64,000 nucleotides of DNA, from positions 22,571 to 86,570 of the forward strand of contig CALFUT010000022.1 in the NCBI GenBank assembly GCA_937929805.1, in the 5' to 3' direction. Below, one piece after another: positions 36,535 through 45,465 of the stretch. The translations under genes and the position numbers were made by a program. This DNA comes from an uncultured Pirellulaceae bacterium (GTDB lineage Bacteria > Planctomycetota > Planctomycetia > Pirellulales > Pirellulaceae). A model generated the notes under the pieces. The model was not told the DNA's origin, did not search any database, and was given only the letters and a program-made list of their open reading frames with translations. Within the stretch, counting starts at the first letter, position 1; each line of letters opens with the position of its first letter.

Positions 36535-37353
36535 CTAAACAACCGCCTCTTCTGCTTCAAGTTCTTCATTCACTTTCGCGGCTTCTGGATATTGTTTCCG
36601 GATACGCTCGTATCCTGAATCGTGCAGCTCTTGAGCAAGAGCCTTCCCTTCGCATGTCTCGACAATCTTGCCGCCAAGAATCACGTGCGTGAAGTTTGGT
36701 GGGTTGTGCTCAAGCAGTTTGTCGTGGTGAGTAATAATCAACAGGCCCATCTTGTTGTGGCCAATTTCGTTAATCGACTGACTTGCCAAACGAACCGCGT
36801 CTGCATCCAATCCAGAATCTGTCTCGTCCAGAATCGCAAACTTGGGTTGAAGCATCGCCAACTGCAGAATCTCGGCTCGCTTCATTTCGCCGCCACTGAA
36901 GCCATCGTTGACGTAACGACGAGCGAACTCGCTGTCCATTTGCAACTGTTCCATGTTCTCTTTGATCTCTTTGCGGAATTCACGCATCGGGATCAAGTCC
37001 TCACCTTCCTTGCGGTCCGGATTGCGGACATTGGTCGTCGCGTGACGCAGGAAGTCAGCCATGCGAACACCGGGAATCGCAACCGGGCGTTGGAAAGCCA
37101 TGAACACGCCAGCACGAGCACGCTCGTTCGGCTCCATTTCGAGGATGTTTTCGCCGTTAAGCAAAATCTCGCCCGACGTCGCTTCGTAAGACGGATGCCC
37201 CATGATGGCGAGCCCCAGCGTGGACTTACCGGACCCGTTTGGCCCCATCAACGCGTGAGTTTCGCCCCGGTTGATCTCAAGATTAACGCCGCGAAGAATC
37301 TCTTTGTCGTTGATCGATACGTGAAGATCAACAATTTTTAATACATCAGACAT
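36535..37353 (-). CDS. sufC: Fe-S assembly ATPase SufC
   Basis: ABC-type ATPase that drives the SufBCD scaffold. In the 272 residues are the Walker A GPNGSGKSTLG, the signature region FSGGEMKRAEILQ, and the Walker B FAILDETDSGLD with the SufC-type Asp. The H-loop is in LLIITHHDKLL. It follows sufR with a 44-bp gap that holds a repeat copy. Confidence 0.96.
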   Translation of the reverse strand: MSDVLKIVDLHVSINDKEILRGVNLEINRGETHALMGPNGSGKSTLGLAIMGHPSYEATSGEILLNGENILEMEPNERARAGVFMAFQRPVAIPGVRMADFLRHATTNVRNPDRKEGEDLIPMREFRKEIKENMEQLQMDSEFARRYVNDGFSGGEMKRAEILQLAMLQPKFAILDETDSGLDADAVRLASQSINEIGHNKMGLLIITHHDKLLEHNPPNFTHVILGGKIVETCEGKALAQELHDSGYERIRKQYPEAAKVNEELEAEEAVV

Positions 37354-37376
37354 AGTTTTCTACTGTTCAGAAAAAA

Positions 37377-37394
37377 GTTTTCAGTGTTCAGTTT
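37377..37394. repeat. 18-bp repeat GTTTTCAGTGTTCAGTTT, copy 2
   Basis: Identical to 34566-34583; lies in the sufR-sufC gap. Confidence 0.85.
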
Positions 37395-37397
37395 GTT

Positions 37398-38069
37398 TTA
37401 TTTCAAGGAGCCGCTGGCAACTTTGCCGACCGCATCCGTTTGAACTTGGCTGCCTTGAAACGAGCAGCATCTGTCGCCCTGTCGCTGACAGGTGCAAAGC
37501 TGCACTTCATCGCCCACGACTCGCTCAAGCACTTGCTGTTCAAGTTCACAAATTTTTGTCCCGCTGTCGGACAACCCCGGATAGAGGCAACCTCCAACCG
37601 AGATCACAGGCAAGCCATCGTTCTGCTCAAATCGAACCGGCAAATCACGCTCACCAAAGAAGCGTGAAATCGCCTCCATTCGCTCGCTGGCAGACTCACC
37701 CACGATTTCCGAATTGTACTTATCGACCAACCGATCAACTGCACCCGAAACAACGGTTTCACGAATCGCCGCATCAGGAATCTGCTGGACTTGCTGCCAC
37801 AGTGCAACCGCTAAGTCGGCCAAATTGTTGCCACAGCTCAGACGACCTTGCTCAGTTAGCGAGTACTGATGCACGGGACGGCCTCGCCCTTCCGAAACGG
37901 TGGATCGCTCGACGTAGTTCATCGACATCAAACGCCCCAACCGCTGACGAACCGCTGTGGCGGTCACGCCCAGTCGCTTCCCCAATTCGTTGATTTCTTG
38001 AGGAGAGTGAACCATCAGTAAGTCGACGACCTTGCGGTCGCTGGCGGAAAGACGACGTTTTTCGCTCAT
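37398..38069 (-). CDS. sufR: SufR-type Fe-S transcriptional regulator
   Basis: A 223-residue winged-helix regulator: DNA-binding part LGKRLGVTATAVRQRLGRL and the wing GRGRPVHQYSLTEQG. The C-terminal half has a Cys pattern (Cys161, Cys174, Cys192/194, Cys201/202; CLYPG, KICELE, LCTCQ, GDRCCSF). This fits the [4Fe-4S]-binding SufR of cyanobacteria and actinobacteria, and is expected to repress suf genes when the cluster is present. It is the first gene of the suf cluster, and a strong palindrome lies in its upstream region. The ATG at 38069 has AGGGAAAG upstream; an ATG 51 bases earlier is possible. Confidence 0.88.
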   Translation of the reverse strand: MSEKRRLSASDRKVVDLLMVHSPQEINELGKRLGVTATAVRQRLGRLMSMNYVERSTVSEGRGRPVHQYSLTEQGRLSCGNNLADLAVALWQQVQQIPDAAIRETVVSGAVDRLVDKYNSEIVGESASERMEAISRFFGERDLPVRFEQNDGLPVISVGGCLYPGLSDSGTKICELEQQVLERVVGDEVQLCTCQRQGDRCCSFQGSQVQTDAVGKVASGSLK

Positions 38070-38192
38070 CTTGTCGCTTTCCCTAAACGATTGCTGGTCG
38101 GTTGCTGGTAACTTGGGCACTCAAAATTAGACCCCCGAAGGTGGGGAACCCGTTTCGCACGTGTGCCGTTAAGCCTTTACCGTATCATTAAA

Positions 38193-38226
38193 AACATTAT
38201 TCACAAGGACAAATGTGAAAAATGTT
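38193..38226. promoter_or_regulatory. Long palindrome upstream of sufR, candidate operator
   Basis: AACATTATTCACA (38193-38205) and TGTGAAAAATGTT (38214-38226) are inverse arms matching at 12 of 13 positions around an 8-base spacer. It lies in the 369-bp divergent region between sufR and the AGCS symporter, 124 bases from the sufR start. Its TCACA...TGTGA core is typical of regulator binding sites. Binding by SufR is inferred from position. Nothing else was seen in 38070-38438. Confidence 0.6.
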
Positions 38227-38438
38227 CTGCAGCCGCAAACCTCGGGAAATCGACGACTTGCGTTGACCTGAGTGGCGTTACTGTTTCCAATCGGTACGCT
38301 GCACCGGTGCATGGCTTCAGCCGGCTCCCTAGACGGGTGGCAGCCAGCCCGCGACGAGCGGCAACCCGCATTTAAATCCATCCGATCGCCGACCATATTT
38401 GGTGAGATTGGAAACCGAACCCTCGAGAAAATAGTTCC

Positions 38439-40214
38439 ATGAGCTTACTAATCCGAGCGCGATTTCCGTTCTGTTCGTCTTGGCCCACGCTGGTCCTACC
38501 AGTGGTCCTAAGTTTATCTGCTGCGTTTCAGCCAAGTCCAACGTTTGCCGCCTGCGTTAAAGCTCAAGAGGAATCAACCGAAACCCCCGCTGCGGCTGAC
38601 CCCACGGAAGTCGTTCCACCCACTGAGAAAAGCATCACTCAAATCGTCAACGAAGCCATCGAACCGGTGGACGCGTGGTTTGGAGAATACTTAGTTGGGC
38701 CTCTGGCTAGTTTTTTCTTCTTTGATTTTTACACAGGGCCTCGGTTCGACTCAAATGGCGTCAAAACATCCAGTGGCTGGCTAGGAGTTTCACTCCCCTT
38801 CGTTGTTATCTGGCTGCTGATCGGAGCCATCTACCTGACGCTGCGAATGATGTTCATCAACATTCGAGGCTTCTTTCACGCAATCGCGTTGACGATGGGA
38901 AAATACGACGACCCAAACGATGTCGGCGAAGTTTCTCATTTTCAGGCCCTGACGTCGGCTTTGTCGGCGACCGTTGGCCTTGGCAACATCGCGGGCGTTG
39001 CGATCGCGATTGGAGCGGGAGGCCCCGGCGCAACGTTTTGGATGATTCTGATCGGTTTGCTGGGCATGAGCAGTAAATTCACCGAGTGCACCCTTGGTCA
39101 AATGTATCGTCGAGTCGATCCGGCTACCGGAAAAATTTCAGGTGGACCGATGCGTTATCTGGCCGCGGGTCTAAAGGAAATGGGGCTTGGGCCGCTGGGA
39201 ACATTTTTGTCAATCTTCTTTGCACTGCTGTGTATCGGCGCATCTTTTGGCGGAGGCAACGCTTTTCAAGTTGGCCAATCACTGGACGCGATTCGTGGCG
39301 ACGCCAGTCTCGGCTTCATCGACGACAACCCATGGATCTATGGGCTACTGCTTGCCACATTGGCCGGGTTTGTCATCGTGGGAGGCATCAAGTCAATCGG
39401 CAAGGTCGCTTCGAAGATCGTTCCGCTGATGTGCGCCGCCTACGTCGCGATGGCCCTGTACATCATTGGAACGCATTTGGAGATGGTCACCCCGGCCCTT
39501 GCCAGCATCTGGGACAACGCGTTCAACTGGCAGGCAGGCATGGGCGCGATTCTGGGTGTGATGGTGATTGGAATTCAGCGAGCGGTATTCTCCAATGAAG
39601 CCGGCGTCGGTTCGGCCGCGATCGCTCACTCGGCCGCGAAAACAGACGAGCCCGTGAGCGAAGGCATCGTCGCATTGCTGGAACCATTCATCGACACGGT
39701 TGTGATCTGCACAATGACCGCGTTGGTTATCATCATTGCGGGCGGCGACTGGGTTCCTCAAACCGAAGCGGACGCATTGCTAAGCAAAGACTATGGCAGT
39801 TGGACGAACCCGCAATACGGCGAGCATGTTTCAGGAGCAAAAAAATCCGGGGCGGCGTTAACCGTCGCGGCTGTCAGCGGAGACGCCGGGCTCAGTTGGT
39901 TCAAATACGTGCTGTACGTTGCCGTTGTCCTGTTTGCTTACTCCACCATCATCAGTTGGTTCTATTATGGCGAGCGTTGCTGGACACGCTTGTTCGGCGA
40001 GGCATCGTCGTTCATCTACAAGGCGTTGTATCTGGCGTTCACGGTGCTGGGATCGATCGTGACGACCGGCAATATCTTGGACTTCAGCGACCTGCTGATC
40101 CTTTCCATGGCGTTGCCCAACATGCTAGGTCTGTTCCTACTGAGCGGCAAAGTGAAGGCAGCCTTAGACGATTATTGCCAGCGAAAACGGTCCGGCCAAA
40201 TCAAGCCTCACTGA
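38439..40214 (+). CDS. Alanine/glycine:cation symporter family (AGCS) protein
   Basis: Sodium or proton-coupled amino-acid symporter. It is 591 residues, longer than the usual ~450-500. The extra N-terminus carries a hydrophobic signal-like segment (LVLPVVLSLSAAFQPSP) and a ~60-residue charged stretch before the first transport helix. Family motifs are ALSATVGLGNIAGVAIAIGA, GGPGATFWMILIGLLGMSSK, and VFSNEAGVGSAAIAHSAA. It is divergent from sufR across the palindrome. Confidence 0.9.
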   Translation: MSLLIRARFPFCSSWPTLVLPVVLSLSAAFQPSPTFAACVKAQEESTETPAAADPTEVVPPTEKSITQIVNEAIEPVDAWFGEYLVGPLASFFFFDFYTGPRFDSNGVKTSSGWLGVSLPFVVIWLLIGAIYLTLRMMFINIRGFFHAIALTMGKYDDPNDVGEVSHFQALTSALSATVGLGNIAGVAIAIGAGGPGATFWMILIGLLGMSSKFTECTLGQMYRRVDPATGKISGGPMRYLAAGLKEMGLGPLGTFLSIFFALLCIGASFGGGNAFQVGQSLDAIRGDASLGFIDDNPWIYGLLLATLAGFVIVGGIKSIGKVASKIVPLMCAAYVAMALYIIGTHLEMVTPALASIWDNAFNWQAGMGAILGVMVIGIQRAVFSNEAGVGSAAIAHSAAKTDEPVSEGIVALLEPFIDTVVICTMTALVIIIAGGDWVPQTEADALLSKDYGSWTNPQYGEHVSGAKKSGAALTVAAVSGDAGLSWFKYVLYVAVVLFAYSTIISWFYYGERCWTRLFGEASSFIYKALYLAFTVLGSIVTTGNILDFSDLLILSMALPNMLGLFLLSGKVKAALDDYCQRKRSGQIKPH

Positions 40215-40540
40215 AGCCCACAACGCTCAAGTCGGATCGAGTCGGGGGCTGAGCCTGCGAACCGCTGAGCCGAATGCTGGCGGATGTCCTTCATGCTGAT
40301 AAAGTAAAGTTTACGGGCATGATGACGTTCGTCGAACCCGAGCGACCTGCACAGCCCGCAGTTTCAGAACGGTGTTTGCTGCTGCTTCCGCTGCAAACAG
40401 ATTCTTGCAGAAAATCCATCTGCGCCCGACCGATGAAACAGAAACGCGACTTTGATTTCGGTTTACAAGGGACTTTCTGGACCTTCAGAATCGAATTTCG
40501 TTTCAATCCGGTTCAACTGCGAAGTTAAAAGGGCAAGGAC
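40215..40540. other. Intergenic stretch, no feature seen
   Basis: A 326-bp gap with no convincing gene, terminator or RNA. It includes an A+T-rich patch (GATAAAGTAAAGTTTAC near 40298) that might hold a promoter, but no clear -35 element. Confidence 0.4.
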
Positions 40541-41236
40541 ATGCCGAAACAAATTCACACAATCTTTGCGGCCGTGTTGCTTGCCGTAATCTGCCTTCAG
40601 ACACCAACTGTCGATGCCCAAAACCTGCGTTCACGACAGCCGTTGCAGCTCGGCTTCCGCTGGCTTGGCCAAGGCTGGAGTGCAGGTTATCACCATCAAA
40701 ACCCCGGGCCAAATACGGATTACTACAATCCGTACACCGCCCACAATTCGATGCTGATTTCTCGGATGCCGGGGTACCAAACTGGGCACGGCCAGTACGG
40801 CCACCACTCAGGCCTGCCCGCGTCTGCATATTCAGATTACTCTCACGACTCAAGCTGGGACCAAGGTCATGCTGCTCAAAGCATCCAGCCAACCTTCCTG
40901 CCTGTAGACGATGACGATTTGGACTCGGACGAAGACGACGACAACGACTTCGAGACCGACGACATGCCCGAAGTCAACTCAGACCCAGACGAGCCTGGTT
41001 CGATTCGTGTTAATGAGGACTCAGGGGAAGACGCTGACTTTGAAGAGTCGTCGTTTGGTGATGACGATGCGTTTGACGATTTTGACGCCGATTCCGACGC
41101 TGGCTCGATGACAAAAGAGCCCGGCTCAAGCACGAAAGCATCTGGTTCAGGCACCAAAGCAACCAAAACGGGTTTCTCAACGGCCGAGCCCGGGGGCTTC
41201 GATGCCATGGACTTGCAAAGCTTCATGGTCAACTGA
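40541..41236 (+). CDS. Secreted highly acidic protein
   Basis: Unrecognised 231-residue protein with a signal peptide ending near VDAQ (about residue 27). A Tyr/His/Gly-rich part follows (NPGPNTDYYNPYTAHNS). A long Asp/Glu-rich stretch runs from about 125 to 188 (DDDDLDSDEDDDNDFE and FGDDDAFDDFDADSDAG). The tail has Ser/Thr/Gly/Lys repeats. Such acidic domains often bind calcium or other cations; this is an inference from composition. A terminator follows. Confidence 0.75.
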   Translation: MPKQIHTIFAAVLLAVICLQTPTVDAQNLRSRQPLQLGFRWLGQGWSAGYHHQNPGPNTDYYNPYTAHNSMLISRMPGYQTGHGQYGHHSGLPASAYSDYSHDSSWDQGHAAQSIQPTFLPVDDDDLDSDEDDDNDFETDDMPEVNSDPDEPGSIRVNEDSGEDADFEESSFGDDDAFDDFDADSDAGSMTKEPGSSTKASGSGTKATKTGFSTAEPGGFDAMDLQSFMVN

Positions 41237-41357
41237 GCGTAAAGCTTTGGTAAAAGGGTCAAAGTTGCAACCGCCGGAAGCTCTTGCGGTCAATGGCGAT
41301 TACCACGGCTAACACGAAACCCGCTGGCTGCCAGCGAGTAACTCAACTGAATTCACC

Positions 41358-41400
41358 AAGGCTGCCGTCACTTTTCGCATGAAATGTCGGCGGCTTTTTT
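41358..41400 (+). terminator. Intrinsic terminator of the acidic-protein gene
   Basis: AAGGCTGCCG (41358-41367) pairs throughout with CGGCGGCTTT (41388-41397), with two G-U pairs, and leads into six T residues ending at 41400. It covers an apparent ATG at 41384, which argues that the next gene starts later. Confidence 0.8.
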
Positions 41401-41479
41401 CGTGCCGCTCATTGCCCCGCACGGCGTTTCACGAAAGACTGTACGTGAGTCCGATCCGAATGTATCAAGAGTAACTCAC

Positions 41480-43603
41480 GTGGAAACGTTTTCGATTCAA
41501 TGCCAATCTTGCCAAGCTAGGCTGAAGGTAACCAAACCGGCATTGCTTGGAAAACGACTGCCCTGCCCGAAGTGCCAGTCACCAGTCGCTATTCCGGAAA
41601 CGCCACAAGCGACCGACCAGCACGACTCCAACGCCGATGCACAGACTCAAGAAGATGCACGGACTGCTGCGGAACCGCTGGGTGGATTCGAAGACGTCGA
41701 TGACCTGCTATCGCAACTGCCCGCCGATCCCGCTGCACAGCAAAAATTTCCGCCAACGCCTCGACCAAAAATTCGGCCGGAGGCAACGGAGCGCCAAACA
41801 ACGGCCACCGAGCCAATTCAACCGGACGTTTCGTGGGACAATCCGGCGGTCGCCAAAACGCGGCGAACACTTGCATTGGCAGCCGCTGCGATAGGAGTGA
41901 TTCTATTAGCTGCAATCGGAAGTTACGCGTGGTTTTCGTCCGCTGCTAAACCTCCGATTGCGAAGGTGGCCGAGAACGACTTGCCCCCAAGTGAAACGGC
42001 CCCGCCTGATCGGGCAACCGACTTGGAATCCTCAGATGTGACTCGTCCAGAGCTACAAGAGCCAGACCGCGAAACCGGTGCTCAACCAGATTCCGTTCCA
42101 AACGATATGCCTGACTCTGGAACCGTTTCAAAGGAATCCGAAAACTCAGCCACCGAGCCACTCATTGCGTCTTCCCAACCACCGCCGATCGATATGACCG
42201 AACCGCCCACTACGGTCAACCAAGATGCTGGACTGAGTGTCAATTCGCCTGTTTCCAAACCGGCTACCAAGAAGTCAGACGCCGTAACGGGACCACCAAT
42301 TTCGTCTGCCAAACCGACACCGAAATCATCGCCGGCGTCCAAGCAAATCCTGCAGCCCGTCGCGCCAGCGAGTTCGGCACTGGGTGAACTTTCTGCGTTG
42401 CTAGAAGAATCAGGAAGCTCGATCAGTGCGATCACTGACGCCACGGCATCCGCCACGGCAACAGAAACCATTGGATTGCCAAAGTACTATTTCCAAGCAT
42501 CAAATTTGGCCTCTGTCGACATCGATCGGCAACTAGGGCAGCCCTGTGCCGGACTTCGTTACCGGGACGTTCCCATCATCGAAATTTTGCGTGACGTCAC
42601 CGCAATCAGTGGGATTCCGATCTCGATCGACGCTGCGTCCCTAGTCGGCAAATTCGCCAACGGAACCCGCACGGGCGACCAGCGGCTACTTCCGAATGTC
42701 AGCGTGGATATCGTCGACACCGATTTTCGTAAAGCGATCAAATCGATCGCTCAAGGAGCGAACTGGACCATCACGATCAATGAAGTGGGGGTCGTGTTAA
42801 CCGATGCGGAGGCATCCAACCCGCTACAAAAGACAGTTGACCTGACTCCAATTGCGGTTCTTGGCGACGATGGACTGGACGGTGTCGTCGATTCCATCAA
42901 AGCGATGATCGCCGCCGATTCTTGGTTTGCGGATGATCAGCCGTATCGACTTGAGCGGAACGGCATGTCGCTGACGGTCCACCACTTTCCACCGGTCGTC
43001 AGAAAAATCGAACAATTCATTGACCGTGTCTTCGCCGCAATACAACTGACTCAATCGGATGCCGTCAACAAAGAAGCACTGAAAGAAAAACTAGCGACAC
43101 GCCTGAGCCTAGCCGAGTCCAACCTGTCGGCTTCTTGTGAACTTGAGATTTCATCAAGGTCGACGCTAGACCATTTGTTGAATCGAATCCGCGAGAAAAC
43201 GGGCGTCGATGTCATCGCCAATTGGCAAACACTCGCCACACTTGAATGGACTCCCCAGATGACGGTTCCCGGCAACGTGTCTGAGCCGACGCTTGACAAG
43301 ATGCTGCGGCAACTAGAACGCTCGATGGATGCAACCGCGATCGTGCTTGACGCTCACACGATCGAACTGACTCATCCGCTCGATGCGTTGCGACGTAGCT
43401 ACGTCGAGTTCTATCTGATCTCTGACCTGTTGGAGCGAAACTTTACTCCTCAGAGAGCCATTCAATTGGTCCAACAAGCGATCGAGAACGCGGGCAGGCC
43501 GGCGGCGATGACCATTTACGATCCACGATGTGAGTGCATCGTCCTTGCGGGTCCTCAGTCAACGCATCGAGTCGTCGAAGCAGTGTTGAAAGAAATCAAA
43601 TAG
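41480..43603 (+). CDS. Zinc-ribbon/TM protein with C-terminal secretin-like beta domains
   Basis: No firm family name. The protein of 707 residues begins (GTG at 41480) with METFSIQCQSCQARLKV and a second CPKC pair, a zinc-ribbon-like start. A membrane helix lies at about 127-150 (AAAAIGVILLAAIGSYAWF), followed by ~180 residues rich in Pro, Ser and Thr. The C-terminal half has repeated alpha/beta units such as LRYRDVPIIEILRDVTAISG and VDIVDTDFRKAIKSIAQGAN, similar to N-terminal secretin or STN-type domains. An ATG at 41384 is also in frame but lies inside the upstream terminator. It may be a cell-envelope assembly or sensor protein. Confidence 0.7.
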   Translation: METFSIQCQSCQARLKVTKPALLGKRLPCPKCQSPVAIPETPQATDQHDSNADAQTQEDARTAAEPLGGFEDVDDLLSQLPADPAAQQKFPPTPRPKIRPEATERQTTATEPIQPDVSWDNPAVAKTRRTLALAAAAIGVILLAAIGSYAWFSSAAKPPIAKVAENDLPPSETAPPDRATDLESSDVTRPELQEPDRETGAQPDSVPNDMPDSGTVSKESENSATEPLIASSQPPPIDMTEPPTTVNQDAGLSVNSPVSKPATKKSDAVTGPPISSAKPTPKSSPASKQILQPVAPASSALGELSALLEESGSSISAITDATASATATETIGLPKYYFQASNLASVDIDRQLGQPCAGLRYRDVPIIEILRDVTAISGIPISIDAASLVGKFANGTRTGDQRLLPNVSVDIVDTDFRKAIKSIAQGANWTITINEVGVVLTDAEASNPLQKTVDLTPIAVLGDDGLDGVVDSIKAMIAADSWFADDQPYRLERNGMSLTVHHFPPVVRKIEQFIDRVFAAIQLTQSDAVNKEALKEKLATRLSLAESNLSASCELEISSRSTLDHLLNRIREKTGVDVIANWQTLATLEWTPQMTVPGNVSEPTLDKMLRQLERSMDATAIVLDAHTIELTHPLDALRRSYVEFYLISDLLERNFTPQRAIQLVQQAIENAGRPAAMTIYDPRCECIVLAGPQSTHRVVEAVLKEIK

Positions 43604-43886
43604 CGGAAGTAGCTCAGGCGAACGAAACGTTTTGGGGCCCAACTGATAGTCAATCGCCCGTCGGAAAATCGTTATTAATAGAAGAAACGACCAACCGCTC
43701 CTCCAACTCATTCGCGTTGTGGCGAAGGCAATAGACGCCCCTCGCTGGTCGGCACCCGTAAAAACAAGGCAATTCCTGCAATTCTGGTCGCTCGAGTGGT
43801 TTGGCGTTCAGCAAATGGCGGGCTTTTGCTACACTTTGCGGTTTGATTTTCGCTTCTGAAACTACAAATCAACGCGTGGAGAAACC

Positions 43887-44678
43887 GTGAGACGACCCCT
43901 GATCGCTGGCAACTGGAAGATGAACCTCAACCGGTCCGACGCCGTCGCACTGGCCAAGGGCTTGGCCGATGCAAGTACCCCCGACGAGGTTGACGTGCTC
44001 GTGTGCCCGTCGAACGTGTACTTGGATGCCGTGTCAGCCGCCGCATCCGGTTCAAAGGTCGCCTTGGGTGCTCAGGATGTTTACTTTGAGTCCAACGGTG
44101 CGTTCACCGGAGAAACTAGTACGGACATGCTGTCTGACGTTGGCTGCTCGCATGTCATCCTTGGTCACAGCGAGCGTCGAAACGTGATCGGCGAACCTGA
44201 TGAATTGATCAACAAAAAACTGAAAGCGACCTTGGCAGCCGGATTGACACCGGTGCTTTGCGTGGGCGAGCTGCTTGAAGAGCGTGAAGCCGGCAAAACG
44301 ATGGACGTGGTCACGGCCCAGTTTGATGGGTCGCTTGCGGGAGTCAGCGAAGCGGATGTTCAGAAAACCGTGATTGCGTACGAACCCGTTTGGGCGATCG
44401 GCACTGGCAAGACCGCCACCCCCGAGCAGGCTCAAGAAGTGCACGCCGATCTTCGCAAGCTGCTGGCGGAGCGATACAATCAACAGACAGCCGATACCGT
44501 TCGGATTCTATATGGCGGAAGCGTCAAGCCTGACAACGCAGCCATGTTGATGTCTCAACCCGACATCGATGGAGCTTTGGTCGGCGGAGCATCGTTGAAA
44601 GTGGACAGCTTTACCGGAATCATTAACGCCTCGGTCCCTCAAGCCGCACCATGCTCGATCAATAAACCAAGGTCATGA
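43887..44678 (+). CDS. tpiA: Triosephosphate isomerase
   Basis: Glycolytic and gluconeogenic TIM-barrel enzyme interconverting DHAP and glyceraldehyde-3-phosphate. The 263-residue protein begins at a GTG, and its catalytic residues are Lys11 (GNWKMN), His94 (ILGHSERR) and Glu166 ([19 protein letters not shown]). The phosphate loop is present (YGGSVKPDN and LVGGASLK). About 12 residues extend past the usual end. secG follows 119 bp downstream. Confidence 0.97.
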   Translation: MRRPLIAGNWKMNLNRSDAVALAKGLADASTPDEVDVLVCPSNVYLDAVSAAASGSKVALGAQDVYFESNGAFTGETSTDMLSDVGCSHVILGHSERRNVIGEPDELINKKLKATLAAGLTPVLCVGELLEEREAGKTMDVVTAQFDGSLAGVSEADVQKTVIAYEPVWAIGTGKTATPEQAQEVHADLRKLLAERYNQQTADTVRILYGGSVKPDNAAMLMSQPDIDGALVGGASLKVDSFTGIINASVPQAAPCSINKPRS

Positions 44679-44797
44679 TAGCCTCATGAATTGCGAACAG
44701 TTTGTTCGCCCCAACCAAGACGCCCAAGACGCTTTGCTGTTTTGAAACCATACATCATTTAACTTTTCGGCGGCCACGCCAGTCGAGCTAACCAAAC

Positions 44798-45352
44798 ATG
44801 TTTAACTTCATCCGTTCTATCGAACCTGCCAGCATCATGCCTGTCGGACAGATCGAAATCGGTCTCTTTTTCCTTCAGGTCCTGCTGCTGCTTTCGTCCG
44901 TTTTCCTGATCTTGTTGATTCTTGTTCAACGCGGAAAAGGCGGCGGCCTAACGGGTGCGTTGGGCGGCATGGGTGGCCAGAGTGCATTTGGCTCCAAGGC
45001 AGGTGATGCATTCACCAAAATCACTGTCATCACGGCGTTGGTCTGGATCACGTTGTGCATGGTCACGATCGCTCGCTACAACCCGCCACCGCGAGCCGTC
45101 CAAAAAGCAACGCCTGGCGCTGCCATGACCAGCGGAAGCCAAGAAGACACCGATTCCAGCATGTCATCAAGCGACGATGGCTCCGGCACAACCGACATCA
45201 AAACCGACGAAACCGAGTCGGGCCAAGCAGAAGGATCAGACACCTCAAGCGCCGACACGTCGAACGACATCCAGCTTGACTTGGACGCGCCCGCAGAGCC
45301 GTCAGGTGACGCGGCCCCTGCAGAGTCTTCGGAATCAACCGAATCCAAGTAG
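44798..45352 (+). CDS. secG: Protein-export membrane protein SecG
   Basis: Small subunit of the SecYEG translocon with two membrane helices ([20 protein letters not shown] and [19 protein letters not shown]). The Gly-rich loop [20 protein letters not shown] matches the family. At 184 residues it is longer than usual because of a ~90-residue Ser/Thr/Asp-rich tail ([20 protein letters not shown]). It sits between tpiA and yicC, a linkage seen in many bacteria for tpiA-secG. Confidence 0.93.
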   Translation: MFNFIRSIEPASIMPVGQIEIGLFFLQVLLLLSSVFLILLILVQRGKGGGLTGALGGMGGQSAFGSKAGDAFTKITVITALVWITLCMVTIARYNPPPRAVQKATPGAAMTSGSQEDTDSSMSSSDDGSGTTDIKTDETESGQAEGSDTSSADTSNDIQLDLDAPAEPSGDAAPAESSESTESK

Positions 45353-45465
45353 CGTTGCCGGAACCTGCCGCCGACGGTGACTAGGTTCCCTCACGCCTGC
45401 CGATTTGGCAACCTGACACTTTCTTCTGCCTTCCAATCCTTAGTTCACTCACTGGTGACAACGCA

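Noticed and set aside
40274..40528. 84-codon frame between the symporter and acidic-protein genes
   Set aside because: No ribosome site, no motif and Cys/Arg-rich random-looking composition.
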